64,000 bases of DNA from Ananas comosus (GCF_001540865.1 NC_033627.1:1808432-1872431), one strand, 5' to 3'; numbered from the stretch's first letter, positions 1 to 11,835 are shown. Notes: a model not told the origin generated them from the sequence alone. A program made the numbers and translations.

Positions 1-2177
1 GTTCGTTAGGGAATTATGCGAGAGGTTTAGATAGTTTAGCCGTAAGAACTGTGAGGTCACCTCTGGAAAGGAACCTGTCAACTGATTCTGGCTAAGATCA
101 ATGTATTCAAGGTCATTTGCCCATTTAGCAATCACAGATAAATTTCCACCAAATTGATTGCTTGATAGGTCTAAAGTAGTGCAGCTTCCTGTAAGCAATG
201 GAAGATTTCCAGAAATGGCATTTGATGAAAGATTAAGGACTCGTAGAGTTGTCGATGTGATCATATTGATATGCCCTGTGATATCCATAGTCATGTTAGT
301 ACGCTAAAAAACAATGGTAAACAAGAGATATGAATAACAAAGAGAACACAACATGCATGTCTTGAAGATTCTGCGCTATTGCCTAAACTGATAATTTGTG
401 ACCATTAAAACTCAAAAAGTAATTTAATAAAAAGCTTGCAAATTAAATTAAAGAATATCAAACTAAAAAGATGACTTTATGAGCATCTATCTGCACAGAT
501 CTAAACACTGATACAAACATATCATATAATATACAGCACAAATCAGTGAAATCAAAATGCTCACAAATTAGAATTTAATCTATGTCAGGTAACTATCAAT
601 GGTCGCAGCATAGATTGACAAAATAATGTGAAAGAGCAACCATAAAGAGTTATTAATGATTAATCAGAAGAATGTTAAAACTTTTCAAGCTAGCATTTAT
701 AAATGTCAACCTTATCAACAATATCTTTACTGGAGTGAAAATTATGTCTCTGTAGTAGTGCTCAAAGGTAATAATACTCTAGTTACTCAGCATGATATTG
801 TATACAATAATACTCGGATTGTTCACCATCCACAGTAGATTATAACACTATGGTTACTCAACTGTTATGCTTGAAGGGAATAATACTAGAGTTGCTCAAC
901 TTGTTAATTTATAAAATAATATTCGCATTGTACACCATTTGCAGAAGATTATAACACTTCTCAAAGTCTCTGACAAGAAATAATCATAACATGTACTAGC
1001 ACAGGCAATGAAAGCAAAAAGATAAAAATGGGAAGTATATTCATTTTGTTCAATTCCATTTTTGAACATAGTATTTTGCATACCTGAAAGAAGAAATAGT
1101 ATTTTGCATACCTGAAAGATTATTAGCACTCAAATCCAACTCACTTAACACCAGAGTGTTGTCCTTGAGTAGACCACTGGGTACAAAACCAGTGAAAGCA
1201 TTGTTCCCAAGCCGCAAAACCTCGAGATCATACACATAATTGAACCCAGGGAGATCCCCTGATAACTGATTATTGCTCAAATCCAGCACTTTCAACCTCC
1301 CAAATGTGGAAAGCTCCACTCCGTCAATGAGCGTTCCACTCAATTGGTTGTTGCTAAGATTCAAATACTTAACAGTCTCTGAAATTTCTGCCAAAGCCTT
1401 GAGCTCCTTTGGGTTTGCCGTAGTGAGTGAATTCCCACTGAAGTCAACATGAATAACACTTGATTCGACCAGAAATTTCCAATCCACACTGCCATCTAGT
1501 TGGTTCCAGCTCATGTCAACATACTCGAGAGTAGAAATCATTCCGAGCCCGGAGGGAATTTCCTTCGTAAAGGCATTATACGAGAGATTTAAAGAAACCA
1601 AGCTTCTAAGACTCTTCAAGAAATCAGGAAGCGGGCCCGAGAAAGAGTTCCGGCTTAAATCTAGAGACTGAAGAGAAGAAAGCCCACCAATTGAATCAGG
1701 AAGAGGCCCCGAGAAGTCGTTCCCAGCCAGCGAAAGGTTCTGCAGGCTCTGGAGCTTCCCGACGCCTTCGGGGAGCTGCCCGGAGAAGCCATTGTTGGAA
1801 ACATCCAAATACTTCAAGCTCCTGAGGTCACCCAGATTGGCCGGAAGGCTCCCTGAGAAGTTGTTGTCGGCCATGGAGAGCTTCACGAGCATCGTGAGGT
1901 TGGCAAAGACGGAGAGATCGGCAATGCCGGAGATTCCTCGGTTGTCGAGGATAACACCCGCCACATTTGCTCCGTTACAAACTATACCATTCCAGGAGGA
2001 AGGGCAACCGTTGAAGTCGATCGACTCCTCATTCCACGAATCGGCGATGAACCCGGTCGGGTCGTGAGTTATCCCCTTCTTGAATGCAAGGAGGGCCAAT
2101 ATATCTTGTGATGGAAGCTGTGCTAAAGATGAGACAAGAAGCAGAGATAGCAGGAACACTCTTACGAGGAGCCCCAT
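1..2177 (-). CDS. GHR1: GHR1-type LRR receptor-like pseudokinase, N-terminal part (3' end outside window)
   Basis: Plasma-membrane leucine-rich-repeat receptor-like protein of the GHR1 (GUARD CELL HYDROGEN PEROXIDE-RESISTANT1) type. The family is known as a catalytically inactive kinase scaffold acting in ROS/ABA/CO2-induced stomatal closure through the SLAC1 anion channel. Exon 1 is 1112-2177 and exon 2 is 275 down to 1, continuing off the window; the intron is 276-1111. I chose the ATG at 2177 because it opens directly into a signal peptide (MGLLVRVFLLSLLLVSSLAQ); an in-frame ATG at 2195 would add six residues. A GHR1-like N-terminal cap follows (LPSQDILALLAFKKGI, then ESIDFNGCPSSWNGIVCNG with its Cys pair), then about ten LRRs with LxxLxLSxNxxSGxLP spacing, and the motif GELPGFNYVYDLEVL in the form GDLPGFNYVYDLEVL. 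Exon 2 resumes in frame with LRRs (STTLRVLNLSSNAISG). The transmembrane and kinase-like parts lie to the left of the window. The exon 1 donor is duplicated (see findings). Family assignment is strong; function is inferred by homology. Confidence 0.92.
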
Positions 2178-2252
2178 TTCCCCCTCCAACAACAACTCAA
2201 AACTACTGTTTCTTAAAGAAACATCTGAAGCATTTCAAGAAGGGTTTTGTGC

Positions 2253-2258
<6 letters not shown>

Positions 2259-2294
<36 letters not shown>
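2259..2294 (-). repeat. (GA)18/(CT)18 microsatellite in GHR1 5' leader or proximal promoter
   Basis: Eighteen uninterrupted GA dinucleotides on the plus strand, so (CT)18 in the sense of GHR1. The tract ends about 80 bases upstream of the GHR1 start codon. CT/GA tracts here are typical of plant core promoters and leaders and are bound by BPC/GAGA-type proteins. Whether it is transcribed cannot be told from sequence. Confidence 0.9.
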
Positions 2295-2298
<4 letters not shown>

Positions 2299-3346
2299 CT
2301 ATAAATAGCTAAAACTCACTGGCCTTTCAATGGAAAGCCCACAAGTTGTGTCCTTTCCGCCCAAAATCTAGCACACCTACAGTGAAACATTAACCCCATG
2401 TGAGAACCTACCACATTACTCCTTTCTAGGGCCAAAATCCCTTCTCTAGATAATAAATAGGGAATCTGAGGTCGATCAAAAGAGAAAAACCTCGTCTTCA
2501 AAGAGATCACAGCTCTAGAACAGCTAACAAATCACAACTTCGCGGAAGGGGATCGGAGATTTACCAACGAGATGGAAATGTGGGCACATTAAGGGGAGCA
2601 ACTACTCCACCGATGCGAGGTACCAAAGCATCTAAAAGAAGCTCCACATTATCAACTCCGAGCAATGAATGGCGCGGGCCCGCGAAGATCCCCCCCTCGA
2701 CGATCCAAAAGCGTTAGAGAGATAAAAGGGGAAAAAAGATAAAGCAGGAAAAACCCTAGTCGACTCAGGGGGGCGGTTAACCGAACCCTAACCCTAGAGA
2801 CGATCCCACCACTGAGAAAGAGAGAGTGAAGAGAGTGCGCGTGGGAAAATGGGGGCGAGGACCTCTTTTTTTTTCTTTTTTTCTTTTTTTTAAGGTTCTG
2901 AGCGCTGCGGTTTTTGCTAATTTATTTTGTCGATACGGATTACAGAGTGGTGTTTTTACCCGCCAAAAAAGCAGAGGCCTCGCGGACCCCAAATGGTGTT
3001 AGAATCCAGCAAATTAATTTAATACTGTGGTGATATAGTGTGCGCCGAATGGGGTACGAATGTGAACGCCGTTGGTGTCGTTGGTGTCGGGGGAATCGGG
3101 ATGGAGGAAGGCCAATGGGGGAGAGGGAGTGGGATTTGTGAATAAGGGGGGTGTGCTTATCTGGTCCTTGCAACAGTAGCTCTCTCGTGAGTCGTGAGCG
3201 GCTAAAATAGCTAGCACTGCCGGCGTGGCAGGTAGGTCCCACGCCCAGAGTCAATACTTCGCTCTTTGACTGTTTTACCTCGACGTCATCCATTTACCTG
3301 TTAACAACTTACCTTCCATTACCATCACCTCAAAAATATGTATATC
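2295..3346 (-). promoter_or_regulatory. GHR1 upstream region: probable 5' leader and promoter
   Basis: No coding gene is seen. On the minus strand, 2540-2830 looks like a transcribed leader: CT-rich stretches, a telo-box-like CTAGGGTTAGGGTTCGG (about 2781-2797) and a GC-rich island at 2670-2702. It is followed upstream by a poly-purine/poly-pyrimidine run at about 2860-2895. The GC level falls sharply beyond 3300, where transposon DNA begins. The short open frames at 2777-3293 have no recognisable domain and I treat them as chance. The exact transcription start is not determinable. Confidence 0.4.
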
Positions 3347-3892
3347 TAGTTGAGCTGAAATACGCAACAAACAGATAAGAAACTGAAAACTAATTTTACC
3401 ATCATTCATTTATTTTCGATGATAAAATTTTTAAATCAACGATCGATATTATTGAATATAATCTATACTACTTAAAATTTTTAAAAACTAAATTTTATAT
3501 TTTTTCAATATAATTGTCTCATCCATCAAAATGAACGACTAAAAATAAATATCCTTTAAAAAGTAATAATATGAATCTTATAATCAAGGTCTAGACTATA
3601 AATTCTGTTCTAAACAGTTTAAAAAAAATTTTAATTAAAATTTAATTAATTTAGATATCTTTACACTGTTAGACGAGAAAATATCTCATATCGATAATTA
3701 AAATTACAAATTTTAAAACCCTTTGATCATTAAGTCAATTATGTTAAAAAGATTTAAAATTTGATTTCTAAATACTTAAAGTGGTATAGATTATATTCAA
3801 CGGTGTTGATCGTCAATTTGAAGGCTTCATCATCGAAAATAAATGGGCGGTAACGGAGCCCATTTGCTATCGATAGCATCTCAGCGCAACTA
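3347..3892. mobile_element. Long-inverted-repeat foldback (MITE-like) element, copy 1
   Basis: The two halves are an imperfect inverted repeat. The left end reads TAGTTGAGCTGAAATAC and the right end, reverse-complemented, TAGTTGCGCTGAGATGC. Inner phrases such as CATTTATTTTCGATGATRAA and GTTGAATATAATCTATAC also recur inverted. It sits next to TA-dinucleotide runs, so a TA target site is likely, but the superfamily cannot be fixed. No open frame of interest lies inside. Confidence 0.7.
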
Positions 3893-5128
3893 TATATATA
3901 TATATATATAGTATTAAATTTTAATCATATTAATATAAGCTTGAAGTTCAACTCCTCATATTTCTTTCATCGAAAATTAATGAAATGATCAGTTGAGGTA
4001 GAATACTTTGGAGAGTATAAGGACTTACACGCGCAGCCAAACCTGTTTCCAGAGGGAGACGGACATTCCAAATTCTGGCAGCGGTGATTCGCCCTCAAAA
4101 CCCTTCAAATCCCCCTCTTTACATATCTCAAGGCAGATATAATATCTACATCTATAAAAGAAATACAAAGAGAAAGAAAAAGAAATAAGCTGTCACATGT
4201 AGGTAGATATGTCCATCATTCCAGTGGTTGGTTATAAGAAACAAATACTATAGGATGCACGTACGCTATTGTCTCCAGGCTTTTGATGCTAATTTTTGTT
4301 GTTAAAGGTCCCCAGCTCATAGCAGTATATATTAACTAGAGCATTTTATATTCTCTCTTTGGCTTTTAAAGGAGATTATTATTTGGAAAAGTGCTTTTGA
4401 TTGTTGGAAGCACGTATGTGAGAGAGGTGGGAGCCACACCTTAAAAGCAGTAAAAGGCTAAAAGCTGGTATGTATCACAAGGGTGCAGTATTCAAGTGGT
4501 TATGAAGTAGCGCACCCTAATGAATAATTTCACTGTCACGTGTCAGGTTGAAATAATACTCCCTAGTCCCCTTGTCTCTGTGGAGGGAGTGGACATTTTC
4601 TTGTTGGAGGATAGTGTGACGATGTGGTCTTTGTGCGAGGGGTGTATTGGGATCTTCCTTCCCCGCACCCCATGGTCCTCCATTGTATCATCCTATCACA
4701 AATCTAACTTAGATAAAAAAAAATGTATAAAATTTATCTTAAATTATTATTGTAAACAACATTTTGTAAAAAATGTATACTCTGCCATGTGCCAGAATAT
4801 AACTTCACGAAATATATGGTAAACAAACTATTTTGCAACCTTTTTTTAAAATAATTCAAGTATTTTAGAAGACTCCAAAAGAAAAAAAAAATCAATAGAA
4901 TAATTGAGAGGAAGAGATGGAGCATCAAAGCCTTGCATTTAAATTTCAAATCATGTCAGTTTTGAAGTAAAAAAAAAAGGCTTAATTACACTATTACATT
5001 GTACTGTAGTGTAGACATTAAAAAAAAAAACAATTTGTAAATTACAATGTAGTATAGTATTATTAAGCCAAAAAAAATCCAAGATATATATGCCAATTCA
5101 GAATTCAACATAATCCAAATACTTACTC

Positions 5129-5280
5129 ACCGACTATCCCTAGAGCAAGTGGCAAAGGATTTGGTGGTTGATATCCGAGTTCCCAAGTTCGAATCCTAAT
5201 TGATTAATATTTTTAGCTAAGTTTATTTTTAAATAAAATAAACAAAACAGGTAGCGTGCTACCTATTTCTAAAAAAAAAA
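5129..5280 (+). mobile_element. tRNA-derived SINE, copy 1 (full length)
   Basis: A 152-bp element. It has an A-box-like TAGAGCAAGTGGC near the 5' end (5141-5153), a B-box AAGTTCGAATCC (5185-5196), an AT-rich body, then a short hairpin AGGTAGC-GT-GCTACCT (5249-5264) and an A-tail. It is flanked by an 11-bp target-site duplication AATACTTACTC at 5118-5128 and 5281-5291. The internal pol III promoter plus A-tail plus target duplication defines a SINE. The 3' hairpin is the part shared with the LINE at 55474. Confidence 0.85.
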
Positions 5281-5433
5281 AATACTTACTCTAAATATAA
5301 AAAAAGGACAGTCAACTACTTACATAACAAAACGAGAATGGTGTCTATTCTAATCTGAAGTCTACTCTGCAGTAACTCCATCAAAGAGAATCAGAGATAG
5401 GAGGAAAAACACTATTAAGAAAGCAGCAGAAAT

Positions 5434-5434
5434 N
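5434..5434. other. Assembly gap symbol (n)
   Basis: A single n between the left duplication copy and a (TA)n tract. The sequence to its left ends exactly where the right copy also ends (7524), which suggests a contig end. Confidence 0.95.

Positions 5435-5482
<48 letters not shown>
5435..5482. repeat. (TA)n microsatellite
   Basis: About 23 TA units directly after the gap symbol and abutting the second foldback copy. It is probably the flank of the foldback element at its TA-rich insertion site. Confidence 0.9.
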
Positions 5483-5487
<5 letters not shown>

Positions 5488-6028
5488 GAGCTGAAATACG
5501 TAAAAAAACAGATAACAAACTGAAAACTAGTTTTACCGTTATTCATTTATTTTCGATGATGAAATTTCTAAATCAACGATCGGTACTGTTGAATATAATA
5601 TATACTATTTGAAATTTCTAGAAACCAAATTTTATATTTTCTCAATATAATTGTCTTGTTCATCAAAATGACGATTAAAAATAAATATTCTTTAAAAAGT
5701 GATGATAGGAATCTTATAATCAAGATCTAGACTATAAATTCTGTTCTAAACAGTTTTTTTAAAAAAATTTAATTAAAATTTAATTGATTTAGATATCTTT
5801 ACACTGTTAGACGAGAAAATGTCTTATATCGATAATTAAAATTACAAATTTTAAAACCATTTGATCATTAAGCCAATTATGTTAAAAAGATTTAAAATTT
5901 GATTTCTAAATACTTAAGGTGGTATAGATTATATTCAACGGTGTTGATCGTCAATTTGAAGACTTCATCATCGAAAATAAATGGGCAGTAACGGAGCCCA
6001 TTTGCTATCGATAACATTTCAGCGCAAT
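5483..6028. mobile_element. Long-inverted-repeat foldback element, copy 2
   Basis: Counterpart of 3347-3892 with the same inverted ends (TAGTTGAGCTGAAATAC on the left, CATTTCAGCGCAAT on the right). It occupies precisely the piece between two gap symbols, as a hard-to-assemble inverted repeat would. Confidence 0.7.
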
Positions 6029-6029
6029 N
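6029..6029. other. Assembly gap symbol (n)
   Basis: A single n at the right end of foldback copy 2. The following sequence starts at the point equivalent to 3937 in the left copy, skipping the (TA)n spacer present there. Confidence 0.95.
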
Positions 6030-7218
6030 AAGCTTGAAGTTCAACTCCTCATATTTCTTTCATCGAAAATTAATGAAATGATCAGTTGAGGTAGAATACT
6101 TTGGAGAGTATAAGGACTTACACGCGCAGCCAAACCTGTTTCCAGAGGGAGACGGACATTCCAAATTCTGGCAGCGGTGATTCGCCCTCAAAACCCTTCA
6201 AATCCCCCTCTTTTACATATCTCAAGGCAGATATAATATCTATATCTATAAAAGAAATACAAAGAGAGAGAGAGAAAAAGAAATAAGCTGTCTGTCACAG
6301 GTAGATAGATATGTCCATCATTCCAGTGGTTGGTTATAAGAAACAAATACTGTTGGATGCACGTAGACCTATTGTCTCCAGGCTTTTGATGCTAATTTTG
6401 GTTGTTAAAGGTCCCCAGCTCATAGCAGTACATATTAACTAGAGCATTTTATATTCTCTCTTTGGCTTTTAAAGGAGATTATTATTTGGAAAAGTGCTTT
6501 TGATTGTTGGAAGCACGTATGTGAGAGAGGTGGGAGCCACACCTTAAAAGCAGTAAAAGCTGGTATGTATCACAAGGGTGCAGTATTCAAATGGTTATGA
6601 AGTAGCGCACCCTAATGAATATTTTCACTGTCACGTGTCAGGTTGAAAGAGTACTCCCCTTGTCTCTGTGGAGGGAGTGGACATTTTCTTGTTGGAGGAT
6701 AGTGTGTCGATGTGGTCTTTGTGCGAGGGGTGTATTGGGGATCTTCCTTCCCCCCCACCCCATGGTCCTCCATTGTATCATCCTATCACAAATCTAACTT
6801 AGATAAAAAAAAATGTATAAAATTTATCTTAAATTATTATTGTAAACAACATTTTGTAAAAAATGTATAATCTGCCATGTGCCATACTATAACTTCATGA
6901 AATATATGGTAAACAAACTATTTTGCAACCTTTTTTTAAAATAATTCAAGTATTTTAGAAGACTCCAAAAGAAAAAAAAAAATCAATAGAATAATTGAGA
7001 GGAAGAGATGGAGCATCAAAGCCTTGCATTTAAATTTCAAATCATGTCAGTTTTGAAGGAAAAAAAAAGGCTTAATTACACTATTACATTGTACTGTAGT
7101 GTAGACATTAAAAAAAAAAAAAATTTGTAAATTACAATGTAGTATAGTATTATTAAGCCAAAAAAAATCCAAGATATATATGCCAATTCAGAATTCTATA
7201 TAATCCAAATACTTACTC

Positions 7219-7372
7219 ACTGACTATCCCTAGAGTAAGCGGCAAAGGATTTGGTGGTTGATACCCGAGTTTCCAAGTTCGAATCCTAATTGATTAATAT
7301 TTTCAACTAAGTTTATTTTTTAAATAAAATAAACAAAACAGGTAGCGTGCTACCTATTTCTCAAAAAAAAAA
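7219..7372 (+). mobile_element. tRNA-derived SINE, copy 2 (same insertion as copy 1)
   Basis: Same position within the duplicated block as the SINE at 5129, with the same flanking target duplication (AATACTTACTC on the left, ATTACTTACT on the right). It carries an A-box-like TAGAGTAAGCGGC, B-box AAGTTCGAATCC, 3' hairpin AGGTAGC-GT-GCTACCT and A-tail. The insertion therefore predates the duplication, or the two blocks are alleles. Confidence 0.85.
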
Positions 7373-7524
7373 TTACTTACTTTAAATATAAAAAAAGGAC
7401 AGTCAACTACTTACATAACAAAACGAGAATGGTGTCTATTCTAATCTGAAGTCTACTCTGCAGTAACTCCATCAAAGAGAATCAGAGATAGGAGGAAAAA
7501 CACTATTAAGAAAGCAGCAGAAAT

Positions 7525-10500
7525 TATAAGTTCTTTAATCAATAAACCTTATCCTGGACAAAAAAAGGAGAGACAGAGGCAAGCAACTAGTAGCCTGTGT
7601 CAGAATTATATCTTAATAAGTGCAGCTGTTTTAAAAGAAAGATTTCGTTTTGACTTCCAACTTTTCAAGATCCAATGGTTCCCTTCATCTTGGTGGTTAA
7701 TAAAAGAAAAAAAAAAAAAGAACTTAAGATGCCTCTTAGAAAGCGCATTTGCAGCTTATTGTCCATACATACAATTTATTAAAGAAATTTGTCTTTGCAT
7801 AATTTCTATTCTAATTTTCCATAAAAACCACTGTTAACAAAAGAAATAGCATAATATTACCCATTATAAATTACAGTGCATTTTACTATCATATAATTTT
7901 TTCTTTAATATTCTGTGGTTTATACAATATGATAATTTACTAATGCCTTAAACAGTCATTTCTTTCAAAAAAAAAAAAAAACTAATGCAAAAAATCACAG
8001 TAAAGAAAAGTCCTATACCTTTGACCCATAATGTAGCAAAAACTGTAAATGGCATATGCAAAGGGGGCAGGACTCGGGAGTAGGTGAAAACATTAATAGC
8101 GGCTTTATTAGTTTGGAAGAGAGCACTTTGGATTCTTTATGTTGCATTTCTGGGAATGGGGCAACACAAAATGCCCCATGAAAAGTAGTAAAAAGCTAGA
8201 GTTGCTAGGACAGTCACAAAGCCATATATTAGTGCACAAAATGGAGCAATTAGCAAAATAAACCTTCTTTATAAAAAGGCCTCTTCGTTTTTAATACCTG
8301 GACAGAAGCTCTCTTTTTTTAGAAGGGAGTGTGGTGGGGTGGCATCCAATGTATTCACCTTCTAGCTTATGGCCCATGCAATAAAAAAATTCATTCTTTA
8401 AATTTAATACAATAAAAAGAAATATTAGGAGTGAAAGGGGTGCAATTGGTATTAGACGAGGGTTCGTCTAATCTGAGTGGACTGGACTAAATGGAGCATG
8501 AGTTAAAGACAGAATAACGAATCAGTGATATTAGTAGCAGTTGTGTCTGCTAGTTGCGCTTTATTGGTTTATGCAAAAAACTTGTCTTGGCTCAAAAGGG
8601 CAAATAGAATGTCCAAATTGGTTGGCTAATCACGCAGGAAAAATCTGTTTGGGATATCCAATCATAAGTTTCAACTTATTGAAACGGGAGCTTAAGCTTT
8701 TCTGCTAAAAAATAGAAAAAAGATCTATTAAAACGAATGGCTCTCTTGGGTTGGCGCTAATAATTCCAAACCTTCTTTATCTATCCAACAATTAGGAGGA
8801 TATGTAGGGATGCATTGTGAGGTAGGTTATAATAATATTTATAATAATATTAACAAAACGGAGATTACTACAACGTGTGGATTGAATTCGGTCCGTTTCT
8901 ATACACAAGTTTCACCAGGTTTTGATGTAGCTAATGTGCTAATACTAATTTCTAACTCCAGTAACACAATATGGACTTGAACCGGAAATTTGCTACCTAC
9001 ACTATAGTGCTTTTTTAACCGGAAATTTGCTCTAGTAATACTAATTTCTAACCAGAAATTTGCTCCAGCTTCAAATCTAGTACTTTTTCTACCTACACTA
9101 TAGATGAAGTGCTATGCCACGCTTCGTCCTTGATGGAGATTTGCTATGTACTATTTAGTTGTCATTAATTTTTTAAGTATATTCTTAGTATGTTCTTATT
9201 AGATCGACTTGGTGGATAACACTACATAAAAGGTAATTCTAAATGAGTTTAGTCAGTGAGGTCATTGATTTCATTTCCAGACATTGTCCTTGTTCCAACC
9301 AGCACTTCAAGAGGAATGGAAAAAAATCGTACTTTTCTCTCAACTTTAAGGAATAATAGTGTCTGCCATCATTCAACTAAGAGCCTTACACACTGATTAT
9401 AGTGCATTATACATGCTAAGACACCTGACACTCAAAAGCTTCGAGTACATTGTACTGGCTTATTGACTCTTTGTGCATGCATTTCCTACTCATGCCTCTG
9501 ATTTTGTTGCTCCTTCATTATAGTTGGAGGAATGCTTCATTATAATGGTCCCATCAAGCCCTGAATCTTTCTAAACCTATGGTCCTGAACCAGCCATAAT
9601 AGAAAGTCACTGCATACCTCTTCTACACTCCGTTAGGATTTAGAGAAAAGGAGATAAAAGAAAAGATAGTTAGAGGGAGAATAAGTTTCTCTCATTTGGA
9701 TCAAAACTTGAGAAGAGAAAAAGAAGAGAAATGGAGGAAAAGAAAGAGAATGACCTTCCATAATGGTCATTTTTTTTCTCCCCGTAAGTGGAGAGAGAGA
9801 GAGATTCTTTTTTTCCCCTTAATCTAAACAACATGAGAGAATTACTTTCCTTTCTTTTTACCCCTTTTCTTTATCTATTTTTCTATGCTTTTCTTTCTCT
9901 CTAAATGTAGCATTAGTGCATGTCACACCGAAGCAAAAGCTTTTTGTAGTTATTGCAGTGAAACTTACATAAATCCTACCCGCTTGGCCCCAAAAATATG
10001 ACCCTAAGAATTTTGGGTTAGTTCCTGAACAAGATTTCGTAACGATATGACTGTGGACTCAAAATTAGTCCAACCCAACTTTGGTAGCACTTTGATCTAG
10101 AATCTTGGGTAGACGTGAGCAAAGGGTGCAAAGTTTAACTACTAGTTTAGGCACAAGCCTAATCCAAAATAACCGGTTAGACCATATCAGAAAAAATTAG
10201 GTATAGCCCACCTCCGGATCGGTTGTGAGGGCCCGGGTTACACAGGTTCAGGTCTACAGTCTTGGGTGGTCCAACGAGATTCAGACTGGACCAAGCTTAA
10301 GCCTGCCACAACCACCTGAACTCTCCGCTGATCTGATGGCACAGGAGGTGATTCTAACCCAAGAAAAGTTTGATGATGAAACTTAATCTGGTGTGTAGCT
10401 TATAAATAACTAGTTAAAATTTTCCTATCCTGAGATCAGGATAACTGACTCACTCCAGACAAAATGGAATGAATGTGTTCTAGCAAAATTTGGAAGATAA

Positions 10501-10660
10501 ATATTTCCTACTAATTATTAGTTTTTCAGTCATTCTTGATTGTTTCCTACCAGATTGATCTTCTAGCTAAAATAGTATCAAAATTAGCCTTATGCTTCTT
10601 TATTTGTCTGTGGCTATTGGTTTAATTCTCTATACTGTCCACATGAGATACTTGCATATT
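7525..10660. other. Intergenic, no gene seen
   Basis: AT-rich DNA with poly-A/T runs and no open frame above noise. A purine-rich stretch at about 9640-9760 mirrored by pyrimidine-rich DNA at 9830-9900 may be an eroded inverted repeat. The B-box-like words and TE fragments are too decayed to name. Confidence 0.6.
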
Positions 10661-10668
10661 AAATCTAT

Positions 10669-11083
10669 TATCTATTATCTATTATCTATTATCTATTACT
10701 TTACATTATTTCTCAAAAAACTTGCCACATGGCAACATAAGCTTCAATGTTGTTGGGTGTGGGCTCCACCGGTTTTTTTTCTTTAGTTGAACCAAACCAA
10801 ATCGTCGAGTATGAGTCCCATCCTGAACCAGCTCAAGTCCTCCAAATAATTTCACCTTTTTTGCTTGAACCAAACATGGTTGAGTGAGACCTCTACACTA
10901 AACTGGCTCATGTTCCCTGTTTTTTGTTTGGCTGAACCAAACCGGTGCCCTCTTTCTTTGCTTGAACCAGTCTGCTTTATTAAACTGAACAAGACCAATT
11001 GATTCATATCATTCATTATTCGGCCAACTTGCATTACATGTTAATTAATTATAATAATTCGAAAAATAAAACTTCAATTATCA

Positions 11084-11118
<35 letters not shown>

Positions 11119-11370
11119 TTATTTATTTATTTATTTATTTATTTTTATACATTATTTCTTCTAAAGTTGCCACATGGCAACTTTTCCTTCATTTTTGAGT
11201 GTGTGCTCCACCCGAACCAGCTAAAGTCCTTTTCGTTCAACGGCAAAATGAATCCCACCCCTCATTATCGCTTTTTTTTATCGATGTTTTCTTTTCTTTT
11301 TTTTTTTATCGATGTTTTCTATATTTTCTCTAATTATCTATCCGTCGCATCGCACGGGTTACTACGCTAG
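10669..11370 (+). mobile_element. Helitron-like non-autonomous element (3' end well defined, 5' end tentative)
   Basis: The 3' terminus at 11370 is Helitron-like: ATCTATCCGTCGCATCGC then ACGGGTTACTACGCTAG, with CTAG at the end followed by T. The hairpin CCGT-(8 nt)-ACGG lies just upstream. The same terminus, with a compensated stem change, occurs at 50637. The proposed 5' start TCTATTATCTATTATC (10669) is a guess based on the usual TC start. An internal phrase (TTGCCACATGGCAA and its flank up to GCTCCACC) occurs twice, at about 10722 and 11167. There is no transposase. Tracts (TA)n at about 11086-11114 and (TTTA)n at 11115-11146 lie within. Confidence 0.55.
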
Positions 11371-11704
11371 TTAACACTAATTTGGTATCTTTTCAACCAG
11401 TTCCATGTGCATGGTTATTCATATCCTCTACATGCACAAACCTAGAGTTTTAAGACTATTCTTGAACTTCTTATCAGGAGGATCTTAAAACAGTAATCTT
11501 TTAGTGGCGGTTACTACCACATCAGATACGAGACATGGCACATTAATGTGATAGGATGGAAAAGTCGATGAGATAGGAGTGACAGAAAGTTGCTTGCCAA
11601 ATCCTATATATGCAGTAACAAACAGAAAAGAGGAACCTGGAAGGGAGAATAACCCGGATGCTTCTTTTATATTCGCACCATCTTTGATCATCCGTCAAAG
11701 GAAG

Positions 11705-11806
11705 GATAAGGTTTGGCCACAATATATCAGGAAGCTGCCACAAAGTTAATGCCAGGTGTCAGTCAAAGAGTCAGTATCCAACTTACATGCATACACGCCT
11801 ATATAT
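11705..11806 (+). promoter_or_regulatory. psbR core promoter: I-box-like GATAAG and TATA box
   Basis: A TATATAT box sits at 11800-11806, 97 bases before the psbR ATG, which would place transcription start near 11830. A GATAAG (I-box, a common light-response element of photosynthesis genes) lies at 11705-11710. The assignment is by position and consensus only. Confidence 0.5.
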
Positions 11807-11835
11807 TGGAGAGACATTCTGACGAGAAAACTAAG

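Larger units (their letters stand above)
3347..5433. repeat. Left copy of a 2.1-kb local duplication
   Basis: This block is repeated at 5483-7524 in the same orientation with a few percent divergence, small indels and one alternative internal border. In order it holds a foldback element (3347-3892), a (TA)n tract, an approximately 1.2-kb single-copy-looking stretch with a phrase CACGTGTCAGGTTGAAA, and a SINE (5129-5280). No gene is supported. The short open frame at 4520-4822 has no recognisable domain, and its counterpart in the other copy is shifted and shorter. The block ends exactly at the assembly gap symbol n at 5434. Confidence 0.9.
5483..7524. repeat. Right copy of the 2.1-kb local duplication
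   Basis: Repeats 3347-5433 in the same orientation. It holds the second foldback copy (5483-6028), the gap n at 6029, then the body and the SINE (7219-7372), ending AAGCAGCAGAAAT like the left copy. Differences are substitutions and 1-10 base indels, as expected for old tandem copies or for two alleles of a heterozygous plant. No gene is supported. Confidence 0.9.

Noticed and set aside
2781..2797. Interstitial telomere tract
   Set aside because: Only two CCCTAAC-type units; such telo-boxes are common in plant leaders.
5141..5196. A tRNA gene, from A-box and B-box words
   Set aside because: The boxes lie in a 152-bp A-tailed element with target duplications; no cloverleaf or acceptor stem can be formed, so it is a SINE.
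10999..11370. 123-residue plus-strand frame
   Set aside because: It runs through (TA)n and (TTTA)n tracts and the Helitron 3' end; composition is hydrophobic low complexity without a domain.
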